40,004 nt of DNA. It comes from Saprospirales bacterium (lineage in GTDB: Bacteria > Bacteroidota > Bacteroidia > Chitinophagales > Saprospiraceae). A model generated the notes under the pieces. It was not told where the DNA came from and ran no database searches. It was given only the letters and a program-made list of their open reading frames with translations. Shown here piece after piece: positions 33,740 to 40,004 of the stretch. Position 1 is the first letter of the stretch. Each line of letters opens with the position of its first letter. A program made the position numbers and the translations under genes. The DNA lies in contig CANHDG010000005.1 in assembly GCA_947459365.1 (NCBI GenBank), positions 1 to 40,004 on the forward strand, written 5' to 3'.

Positions 33740-34309
33740 TTATTTAGGTTCGAACTCCATTCGTTTTGCAACAAAATATTCCTGAAGTTTGGTGCGGGCT
33801 TTTACGAGGTTGCTTCTGGACGTGCTCTCTGTTATTTGCAACGCCTCACCAATTTCTTTATGGGAAAATCCTTCGATTACATATAAGTTAAACACCGCCC
33901 GGTAAGCAGGAGATAGTGTTTGTACGGCATCTAGGATTTCTTTTTCTGTTAAATCGCTAAGTGCATCTGGTTGAGCTTCATCGGAGATGGAGTAGGCTGT
34001 TTCGATGTCTTCTGTTCTTCTTCTCACTTGTCGGCGATGATGGTCAATACAATTATTGACGACTACAGTGCGCATCCAGGCAATAAGTGAGGTGCCAGGT
34101 TTATATCGGGTAATATTTTGGAATATTTTGATAAAGCCCTCATGAAGTAAGTCAAGTGCTTCATCACGAGACCCTGCGTAGCGCAGGCAAACCCCCATCA
34201 GCTTGCCGTAGTGTTCTTCGTACAAGCGTTGTTGTGCCCAGCGTTCTTCACGTGCTAGTGCAGTAATAAAGTCTTGCTCAACTCGTTCCAAGTCTAGGGC
34301 GAAATCCAT
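33740..34309 (-). CDS. ECF-type RNA polymerase sigma factor
   Basis: A 189-residue sigma-70 family factor of the extracytoplasmic type. Region 2 includes YEEHYGKLMGVCLRYAGSRDEALDLLHEGFIKIF and WMRTVVVNNCIDHHRR. Region 4 ends with LSPAYRAVFNLYVIEGFSHKEIGEALQITESTSRSNLVKART, a clear helix-turn-helix for the -35 element. The next gene on the same strand encodes the putative membrane partner. It would direct a small regulon in response to an envelope cue; targets are not visible here. Confidence 0.93.
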   Translation of the reverse strand: MDFALDLERVEQDFITALAREERWAQQRLYEEHYGKLMGVCLRYAGSRDEALDLLHEGFIKIFQNITRYKPGTSLIAWMRTVVVNNCIDHHRRQVRRRTEDIETAYSISDEAQPDALSDLTEKEILDAVQTLSPAYRAVFNLYVIEGFSHKEIGEALQITESTSRSNLVKARTKLQEYFVAKRMEFEPK

Positions 34310-34651
34310 AGATTGATTTCTGGAGGAAAGTTAGTGATAAAATAAATAATATTGTCTGTTGGAGCAGACTTCTTCTATTAACGGATAGAAAGTTAAAATA
34401 GCTGCCATTTGGATAAAAATTGTGGATCATTCCTTTTTCGATGAAGACTTTGCTGTTTTTAAATGTTACGAGATTGTATGTTTGGTGGAAATTGGGATTA
34501 AAAATCTTCAGGTTAGGGTATTTTAGTTGGTGAGTTAATAAACTTGTACTTTTGTTTTCGAGTGTATTTGTTGAAGCTGCTTCTTTTTAGGGATACTTAG
34601 GGGGAGTTGGTCTTTTGTTTCATTTAATTATTTAGAAAAATTTACATAGTA
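34310..34651. other. Divergent intergenic region between the ECF sigma and GH3 genes
   Basis: 342 bases without a gene. A plus-strand promoter for GH3 lies at 34527-34554 (listed separately). Toward the sigma gene, two minus-strand TAACTTTC octamers (34327-34334 and 34385-34392) differ from TAnnTTTG at the last base only. They could be weak promoters or self-recognised sigma sites. Confidence 0.4.
34527..34554 (+). promoter_or_regulatory. Promoter of the GH3 gene (TTG-N17-TACTTTTG)
   Basis: TTG at 34527 and TACTTTTG at 34547-34554 with a 17-base spacer fit the Bacteroidota -33/-7 pattern, leaving a leader of about 90 bases before the ATG. Confidence 0.6.
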
Positions 34652-36922
34652 ATGTTGATAAATTATGTTTGGAGGAGACGTCTATTTTTCCTCGTGAGTT
34701 TGCTGAATAGCATATTCGTGCTTAATGCTCAGGATACCGAGGCCAGGATCAATTTGCTGTTGGCGAAGATGACGGTAGATGAGAAGATTGGGCAGTTGAA
34801 TCAGCTGCCTGGAGATCTAATGACGGGTTCGGAAGTGGGCAAAGAGGACTTATTAGCCCAGATCAGATCGGGAAGGGTTGGAAGCGTGCTGAGCCATACC
34901 AATTTTGAGCAAAAAATTATTCTTCAACGAGCAGCGGTTTCGGAAAGTCGACTGGGAATACCATTGCTTTTTGGTTTTGATGTTATTCACGGTTATAAGA
35001 CCGTATTCCCTATTCCATTGGCACAAGCTGCCAGTTGGGACATGCGTGCGATCGAGGAGGTTGAGCGAATAGCAGCGCGCGAGGCTTCGGCAGACGGGCA
35101 GCATTGGACCTTTTCCCCCATGGTAGATGTCTCGAGGGATCCAAGGTGGGGGCGTGTGATGGAGGGGGCTGGGGAGGATCCGTATTTAAGCGGTAAAATT
35201 GCAGAGGCTAGGGTTAGAGGATTTCAAGGAGACGATTTGGGTCAAAGCAGTACGATTGCTGCTTGTGCCAAGCATTTTGCCGGCTATGGTTTTTCGGAGG
35301 CAGGAAGGGACTATAATACAGTGGATATGAGTGAGCAGCGGTTGAGGGAAGTGGTTTTGCCGCCTTTTAAAGCTGCTGCAAAGGTTGGTGTGGCTACTTT
35401 CATGAATGCGTTTAATACGCTTAATGGGGTACCTGCTAGTATGAATAAGTATTTGATTACGGATATTCTGCGAGGCGAATGGACTTGGAGCGGGTTGGTG
35501 GTGAGTGACTGGAATTCTTTTGGGGAAACAATCGTCCATGGTGCAGCAGCTGACGATGTCGATGCTGCATCCAAATGCTTAAGTGCGGGTAGTGACATGG
35601 ACATGGCGGGTGGGACCTTTCAGCGTGGATTAAAAAAAGCATTGGAGGGCAAACGAATCTCAATGCAGCAGCTCGATGAGGCAGTACGGAGGGTGTTGCG
35701 TTTAAAGTATAGTTTAGGCTTGTTTGATAATCCATTTTTGTATTTAGATGGGGAAAGGAGGTTAAAGGAACTTTCTCAACCAGTGTACCGAGAGACGGCT
35801 AGGTCAATAGCCGCTAGCTCCATGGTCTTGCTCAAAAATCAAGGTAAAATTTTACCTATTCGACCTGCGGCAGGTTTAAAAAAGAAAATTGCAATTGTAG
35901 GGCCGATGGCTGATAGCAAAACGAATAAGGACTACATGAGTTTTTGGACCTTGGGTTTGGGGATGCAGTATTATGACTCCACCCAAGTTGTGACTCCCGC
36001 GGAAGGGTTAAAGCCGGTATTAGAAAATATGGGCTATGAAGTGTTGGTTCGTCCTGTTTGTACAGCAGGAGATTGTGATGAAAAGTCGTATGCGATGATG
36101 ATCGAAACAGCTAGGGAAGCCGATATTATTATTGCCTGTGTAGGTGAGCGAGGTTTAGATTGTGGGGAAAGCAAGTCGGTGGCTAGTCTTGATTTACCCC
36201 GAAATCAAGAAGGGTTATTAAGGCTTTTGGGCCGTTTTGGGAAACCTGTTGTGATGGTGCTATTTAACAGTCGACCAATGACTTTTGAATGGGCATCGGA
36301 GAATATACCGGCTATTTTGGTGGCTTGGCAGCCAGGGTTTGAGACTGGGAATGCGTTAGCAGATGTTTTGACGGGCAGGGTAAACCCTTCAGGCAAGCTT
36401 CCGATGACTTTTCCTAGGAAGGTGGGCCAGGTTCCAATCTATTACAATCATTTAAGGACGGGGCGTCCTCAGGCCTCTTTTGGTATGCCTTTTACTAGTG
36501 GGTACTTGGATGTCTCTGCCACTCCTGCGTACCCTTTTGGTCATGGTCTTAGCTACACGGAGTTTCAGTATTCCGATATTACAATCACTAAACCAACATT
36601 GGAGAAGGGGGAGTCGTTAGCGGCGTCAATATCCGTTACAAATATTGGTGACCGGATAGGTAGTGAAGTAATTCAGTGTTATACACAAGATCTTACAGCT
36701 GAGGTAGCGAGGCCAGTGAAAGAGTTAAAGCGATTTTTAAAGATTACGCTAAATCCGGGTGAAACGAAAAAGATCCAATTAAAGATCAGTCAAGAGGATC
36801 TTTCTTATTGGGATAATGAGCTGCGATTTAGAGTAGATCCAGGGAAGTTCAAATTGTTTATTGGTGGAAGTTCTGAAGCCGTTAAAGAGGCTGATTTTGA
36901 AGTAAAGAGTATTAAGAAATAA
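34652..36922 (+). CDS. bglX: GH3 beta-glucosidase, exported (BglX-like)
   Basis: A 756-residue family 3 glycoside hydrolase that removes terminal beta-glucosyl units. A signal sequence (RRRLFFLVSLLNSIFVLNAQ) is followed by the TIM-barrel (KMTVDEKIGQLNQL; KHFAGYGFSEAGRDYNTVD), nucleophile Asp286 in LVVSDWNSFGE, the alpha/beta sandwich (about 390-600) and a C-terminal fibronectin-III-like domain (about 655-750). Probably periplasmic. It is followed 14 bases later by the mazG-like gene, likely by read-through. Confidence 0.95.
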   Translation: MLINYVWRRRLFFLVSLLNSIFVLNAQDTEARINLLLAKMTVDEKIGQLNQLPGDLMTGSEVGKEDLLAQIRSGRVGSVLSHTNFEQKIILQRAAVSESRLGIPLLFGFDVIHGYKTVFPIPLAQAASWDMRAIEEVERIAAREASADGQHWTFSPMVDVSRDPRWGRVMEGAGEDPYLSGKIAEARVRGFQGDDLGQSSTIAACAKHFAGYGFSEAGRDYNTVDMSEQRLREVVLPPFKAAAKVGVATFMNAFNTLNGVPASMNKYLITDILRGEWTWSGLVVSDWNSFGETIVHGAAADDVDAASKCLSAGSDMDMAGGTFQRGLKKALEGKRISMQQLDEAVRRVLRLKYSLGLFDNPFLYLDGERRLKELSQPVYRETARSIAASSMVLLKNQGKILPIRPAAGLKKKIAIVGPMADSKTNKDYMSFWTLGLGMQYYDSTQVVTPAEGLKPVLENMGYEVLVRPVCTAGDCDEKSYAMMIETAREADIIIACVGERGLDCGESKSVASLDLPRNQEGLLRLLGRFGKPVVMVLFNSRPMTFEWASENIPAILVAWQPGFETGNALADVLTGRVNPSGKLPMTFPRKVGQVPIYYNHLRTGRPQASFGMPFTSGYLDVSATPAYPFGHGLSYTEFQYSDITITKPTLEKGESLAASISVTNIGDRIGSEVIQCYTQDLTAEVARPVKELKRFLKITLNPGETKKIQLKISQEDLSYWDNELRFRVDPGKFKLFIGGSSEAVKEADFEVKSIKK

Positions 36923-36936
36923 TAAAACGTATTAAA

Positions 36937-37308
36937 ATGGAAGCTACAGAACCAGGGCACTTATCCCCTACCCTTGCCGAATTGCAGCAGATGGTGGATG
37001 AGTGGATTCGTACGGTGGGTATTCGCTATTATAACGAATTGACGAATACGGCCCTTTTAATGGAAGAGGTTGGGGAGGTTGCCCGATTAATGGCAAGGAT
37101 ATATGGAGAACAATCGTTTAAATCTTCTGAGAGGGAAGCTATGGCTCCTCAGGAGTTAGCAGGGGAGATGGCTGACGTATTATTCGTGCTGGTTTGCTTG
37201 GCAAATCAGACGGGAGTAGACTTAGGGCGGGCTGTAATGGATAATATGGAGAAGAAGGCAATACGGGACGCCGAAAGGCACAAAAACAATTGGAAGCTAC
37301 AGGGCTAG
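36937..37308 (+). CDS. MazG-like nucleotide pyrophosphohydrolase
   Basis: A 123-residue single MazG-type domain of the all-alpha NTP-pyrophosphatase fold. Metal-binding acidic motifs are ALLMEEVGEVARLM (EExxE) and ELAGEMADVLFVLVCLAN (ExxD). Such enzymes hydrolyse NTPs or dNTPs to monophosphates as housekeeping; the preferred nucleotide is unknown. The last codons (NNWKLQG) lie inside the left arm of an inverted repeat that also touches the end of the GH97 gene. Confidence 0.88.
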   Translation: MEATEPGHLSPTLAELQQMVDEWIRTVGIRYYNELTNTALLMEEVGEVARLMARIYGEQSFKSSEREAMAPQELAGEMADVLFVLVCLANQTGVDLGRAVMDNMEKKAIRDAERHKNNWKLQG

Positions 37309-37340
37309 ATGGAGGATCTATGCCCCGTAGCTTCCAATTG
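37287..37340. terminator. Long inverted repeat shared by the mazG and GH97 3' ends
   Basis: CAATTGGAAGCTAC-A-GGGC (37287-37305) is mirrored by GCCC-C-GTAGCTTCCAATTG (37322-37340): 18 paired bases with one mismatch and a 16-base loop. It lies between convergent stops (37308 and 37342) and probably ends both transcripts. The left arm is coding sequence for mazG. Confidence 0.85.
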
Positions 37341-37341
37341 G

Positions 37342-39417
37342 TTATTTTGCGAAGATTGAGATAGCGGCTCCACCTCCAGGGGCCAACTGGAGGGTAATAA
37401 TATCGCCCTTTTTGACCATTTTTTTAGTTACTTCGACAGGGTACGGGTTATCTACGTAATGGGAATCAGGACCGTCTGCATAGATTACAGTTTCATAGTT
37501 CTTGGCAGGGTCTAAAAAATCAAGGTTAATTTTAAAGGATCTGCTTTCTTCATCTGTTATACTACCTATGAACCAATTATCAGATTTTTTTTGTTTTCGT
37601 GCAATGGTTAAATAGTCTCCGATTGCAGCATTCAGAACATGGGTTTCTGACCAATCGGCTGGAACGTCGCGGATAAATTGAAATACTTCTGGCCGTTTTT
37701 CGTAGTTTTCCGGTAAGTCTGCTGCCATTTGTAGAGGAGAATACATCGTCACGTACAAAGCGAGTTGGTTAGCGACCGTTGATTGGATGAATTCTTTTTT
37801 GTTAGGGTCATAGGCGTTCATCCGTGTTTCAAAGATGCCTGGTGTATAATCCATTGGCCCTCCGAGCAATCGTGTAAACGGTAATGTCAGTACGTGGGAG
37901 GGGTTATTCCCCTTGCTCCAAGCATTGTATTCCATTCCTCTTGCAGCTTCGTTGGAAACCCAGTTCGGCCAGGTCCTTTGTAATCCACTTGGCCTGGAGG
38001 CTTCATGTGCATTTACCATTATTTGATAGTTGGCGGCATTTTGGGCAACACGGATCAAATGAGTATTAAACCACTGACCATCGTGCCACTCCTTTTTAGG
38101 GAATAGGTAGCCCACGTAGCCGGTCTTAACGGCACTCATTTGATGCTTTTTCATGTATTGGAAAGCGGCATCCATTTGTCGCTCATAGCTTGGTACTGCA
38201 CCAGAAGTTTCATGATGCATAATTATACTAACCCCCTTTGATTTTGCGTAGTTTGTTAATTCATTTATGTCGTAATCTGGGTAAGGTTGAGTAAAGTTGA
38301 ACACCTCTTCTTTGCCGCTATTAAACCAATCCTCCCAGCCAACATTCCAGCCCTCAACCAAAACACCTTGGAAACCATACTTTGCTGCAAAGTCAATGTA
38401 TCTTTTCACATTTTGGGTATTGGCTGCATGGGTACCATTGGGTTTCCCTGACTTGTCTGAATAGTGCCAAGAGCCTTTGCCTACGTGCATTTCCCACCAT
38501 ACACCCACGTATTTTGTAGGTTTTATCCAACTAAGGTCCCCTGTGATTTTACAGGGTTCATTAAGGTTGAGAATGGTTCTGTTTTCAAGCAAGTTAGCAG
38601 CGGAATCGTCTATAAGAATAACCCTCCAAGGAGTATGAAAGGGCAATTTATTCTTAGAGATAATGGATGGATTTGCGGTGGGGGTAACGCTTGCTTTGAG
38701 CAATAACTTTTTACGATCCACATTGAGGTGCAAGGCCCCATAATCGACCATGGCTGCTTCAGCAATGGCTAGATGAAGTCCCTTTGAGTTTCGGAATGCA
38801 ACAGGCGTTTGGACTGCGTGGGTATTGGGGATGTATTGATTAAACGGTTCAATATCGGTTAAGTGTTTTGCTGCATCGATTTTGCTTAGAAGGGATTGGG
38901 TATAGGTATGTTCGTTCGAGTCCCAGTCGGAGGGTGCCCACCAGGTGGTATAATCTTCTGCGAGTTGGAACTCGGTAAATTCACGCATTACCGATAAAGA
39001 GTCTGCTCCTTGATGATCAAACTCATATCTGAATCCGATCCCATTGTTGAACGCTTTAAAGTGAAGTTTTAATTTGTGTTTAGAGGGTGATTCCAGTTCT
39101 AGGACAAGAGCATTGTGTTGATCACGGATATACGCTTCTTCCCCCAAGACAGGCATCCAGGTGGAGTCAACTTGGTAGAGCTGTGTATTGGTTAAGGTGA
39201 GTTGTTTGGAAAAGTCTTGGAGGGTTGTTAATATTCCAAGTTTAGAGTTTGGTAGGACTTTTTTTCCTTTTCGGGAGATGGAGTAGGATGGTTTCCCCCT
39301 TTTGTCCAATTTAAATTGTAGGGCTAAGGAATGATCTGGGGAGTACAGTATTTTAGATTGTGCATCTAGCTTGGGGCTTGAGATAAGTAGACAAATTAGG
39401 AGTAGATAGATACGCAT
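37342..39417 (-). CDS. GH97 alpha-glucosidase (SusB-like)
   Basis: A family 97 alpha-glucosidase of about 691 residues with a signal peptide (MRIYLLLICLLISSPKLDAQ). The N-terminal beta-sandwich (LALQFKLDKRGKPSYSISRKGK, FNNGIGFRYEF) precedes a TIM-barrel. Conserved acidic positions of the inverting SusB subgroup are visible: IIMHHETSGAVPSYERQM, VNAHEASRPSGLQRTWPNW and SNEAARGMEYNAW. A C-terminal beta domain closes it. It would act on starch-type oligosaccharides in the periplasm. ATG 39417 is preferred to the track's TTG at 39441, which lies in the promoter element. Convergent with mazG. Confidence 0.93.
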   Translation of the reverse strand: MRIYLLLICLLISSPKLDAQSKILYSPDHSLALQFKLDKRGKPSYSISRKGKKVLPNSKLGILTTLQDFSKQLTLTNTQLYQVDSTWMPVLGEEAYIRDQHNALVLELESPSKHKLKLHFKAFNNGIGFRYEFDHQGADSLSVMREFTEFQLAEDYTTWWAPSDWDSNEHTYTQSLLSKIDAAKHLTDIEPFNQYIPNTHAVQTPVAFRNSKGLHLAIAEAAMVDYGALHLNVDRKKLLLKASVTPTANPSIISKNKLPFHTPWRVILIDDSAANLLENRTILNLNEPCKITGDLSWIKPTKYVGVWWEMHVGKGSWHYSDKSGKPNGTHAANTQNVKRYIDFAAKYGFQGVLVEGWNVGWEDWFNSGKEEVFNFTQPYPDYDINELTNYAKSKGVSIIMHHETSGAVPSYERQMDAAFQYMKKHQMSAVKTGYVGYLFPKKEWHDGQWFNTHLIRVAQNAANYQIMVNAHEASRPSGLQRTWPNWVSNEAARGMEYNAWSKGNNPSHVLTLPFTRLLGGPMDYTPGIFETRMNAYDPNKKEFIQSTVANQLALYVTMYSPLQMAADLPENYEKRPEVFQFIRDVPADWSETHVLNAAIGDYLTIARKQKKSDNWFIGSITDEESRSFKINLDFLDPAKNYETVIYADGPDSHYVDNPYPVEVTKKMVKKGDIITLQLAPGGGAAISIFAK

Positions 39418-39438
39418 AGAAGCTTTTTTTTGAAAAAA

Positions 39439-39446
39439 CAAAGATA
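39439..39446 (-). promoter_or_regulatory. -7 promoter element for the GH97 gene (TATCTTTG)
   Basis: CAAAGATA on the plus strand reads TATCTTTG on the minus strand, 22 bases upstream of the chosen ATG. It matches TAnnTTTG and argues against the upstream TTG start. Confidence 0.6.
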
Positions 39447-39627
39447 AGTCTTAGAATGAGAGTACTAGTTGGGCCCATTTGTTTATTTTCAGAAAAGCTT
39501 CATTCTAGCTTTGTTGAGGTAATCAGGGTGTAAGGTAAGGAGTCGGAGATGCTTCCAGAAGTGGGCGTAGGTCTAGTTAAAACACATTTACTTTGAGGGG
39601 TTAAATTTTGTTGTTTGACCCTGTAGA

Positions 39628-39658
39628 TTTGTCGTTTAAAAAAAAATAGTTACCTTTG
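39628..39658 (+). promoter_or_regulatory. Strong-looking promoter TTTG-N19-TACCTTTG
   Basis: TTTG (39628-39631), a 19-base spacer and TACCTTTG (39651-39658) give a full Bacteroidota consensus promoter with the octamer used by the tRNA and SRP RNA genes. It would start a plus-strand transcript near 39665, where no convincing protein gene begins. Confidence 0.65.
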
Positions 39659-39664
39659 GTCGAT

Positions 39665-39696
39665 AAAAAAAGCAGCCCTTGATGAAGAGCTGCTTT
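39665..39696 (-). terminator. Intrinsic terminator read on the minus strand
   Basis: AAAGCAGC (39669-39676) pairs with GCTGCTTT (39689-39696). Read on the minus strand the stem is followed by a run of T (the A-run at 39665-39671 on the plus strand), the form of a Rho-independent terminator for a transcript entering from the right. Confidence 0.75.
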
Positions 39697-39905
39697 CTGT
39701 GTCATGGGATTATAGTTTAATAAACACTCTATTTTGGAGTGTGTGTGGAGAGGTGGCCGACCCTACCCCCCAGTGGAACCGGCCCCTCGCCACGGATTTA
39801 AGGTCACTATTGACCCTATTCGATTATCGGTTTTTAGCCTTGAAGAACTATCTCAGTCTTCAGTATGCGGGAGAAACTTGGGCAATTACCGTGCCAAAGT
39901 TCGAA
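39697..39905. other. Hairpin-dense interval, possible structured RNA
   Basis: No convincing ORF. Stems seen: ACACTC/GAGTGT (39724-39742). GTGG-A-GAGG-T-GGCCG pairs with CGGCC-CCTC-G-CCAC (39745-39793; 13 pairs, one mismatch and one bulge). GGTCA/TGACC (39802-39815), TGAAGA/TCTTCA (39841-39862) and AACTT-G-GGCA/TGCC-A-AAGTT (39875-39901) follow. They lie downstream of a consensus plus-strand promoter but could also be the 3' region of a minus-strand transcript. No match to RNase P, tmRNA or 6S RNA was recognised by eye. Confidence 0.45.
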
Positions 39906-40004
39906 TTAATTAAATTTTTCTTGATATGTCTTTTGGTTTTTTTGCTTGAGCCATGTAGCCAGTGAAGCGTTAAGGGCCAGTGCAGTGGTGGTTAGCATTA
40001 ATAG
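39906..40004 (-). CDS. Possible C-terminal tail of a minus-strand membrane protein (partial)
   Basis: The minus strand is open from the window edge to a TAA at 39906-39908, giving 32 residues: a hydrophobic stretch (LLMLTTTALALNASLATWL) followed by a basic polar tail (KQKNQKTYQEKFN). This looks like the end of an inner-membrane protein. The minus-strand terminator at 39665-39696 would end its transcript. The short length makes this tentative. Confidence 0.35.
   Translation of the reverse strand, partial: LLMLTTTALALNASLATWLKQKNQKTYQEKFN

Noticed and set aside
39747-39815. Sequence resembling the 5' part of a tRNA-Ser (GGAGAGGTGGCCGA)
   Set aside because: Only the first 14 bases fit. No anticodon arm or matching acceptor strand follows; the segment pairs instead with its own downstream complement.
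39699-39965. 88-aa plus-strand ORF
   Set aside because: It starts at GTG inside a terminator stem, runs through several strong hairpins and overlaps a plausible minus-strand gene tail; composition does not look like a defined protein.
1-40004. CRISPR array or prophage
   Set aside because: No regularly spaced repeats, cas genes or phage structural genes were seen on reading the window.

Overview
The window looks like a chromosomal segment from a member of the Bacteroidota, possibly Saprospiria-like (the class is an inference). The evidence is a SusC/SusD pair, a hybrid two-component (HTCS) regulator, C-terminal regions resembling type IX secretion sorting domains, a GH97 enzyme, and Bacteroidota-type -7 promoter elements (TAnnTTTG). 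The octamer TACCTTTG occurs upstream of the tRNA-Leu, the SRP RNA and ruvA.

Layout. (1) Bases 1-1100: the C-terminal part of a serine recombinase cut by the window edge, a small convergent ORF with a recombinase-domain-like motif, and a perfect 15-bp inverted repeat enclosing 108 bp. This is the most mobile-looking part of the window. (2) Bases 1100-5130: single housekeeping or unknown genes: DsrE-like, NRDE/TANGO2-like, a secreted thioredoxin-like protein, an overlapping pair whose first member looks like a permuted NlpC/P60 (LRAT-type) enzyme, a DinB-like protein and an acidic orphan. (3) Bases 5430-17460: a fructan utilisation locus in one orientation: HTCS sensor with a periplasmic sugar-binding domain, sugar-porter MFS, fructokinase, GH32 lipoprotein, SusC and SusD. 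The logic matches the characterised Bacteroides fructan locus: extracellular or periplasmic cleavage, fructose import, phosphorylation, and fructose-sensed transcription. (4) Bases 17557-21574: a CRTAC1-type FG-GAP/ASPIC protein and a vanadium-haloperoxidase-type PAP2 protein, both secreted with sorting-like C-termini, directly downstream of susD in the same orientation.

(5) Bases 21600-28710: core functions: a DUF4783-like protein, tRNA-Leu(UAG), trigger factor, ClpP, ClpX, thioredoxin, RuvA (opposite strand), a metallo-beta-lactamase-fold hydrolase, SRP RNA and a transaldolase. (6) Bases 28800-34310: a HEAT-repeat/cyclophilin lipoprotein, homogentisate dioxygenase, and an ECF sigma factor with a downstream protein that appears to join a duplicated cytoplasmic motif, one membrane helix and an outer-membrane-barrel-like C-terminus. 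(7) Bases 34650-39420: a GH3 beta-glucosidase, a MazG-like pyrophosphohydrolase and a convergent GH97 alpha-glucosidase, where mazG and GH97 end in a shared inverted repeat. (8) Bases 39430-40004: a hairpin-rich interval with a strong plus-strand promoter, a minus-strand terminator and perhaps the tail of a minus-strand gene.

The best candidates for something under-described are the recombinase/small-ORF/inverted-repeat module at the left edge, the sigma factor with its apparent envelope-spanning partner, the haloperoxidase-CRTAC1 pair attached to a fructan locus, and the structured interval at the right edge. All of these are read from sequence by eye; no searches or folding calculations were run.
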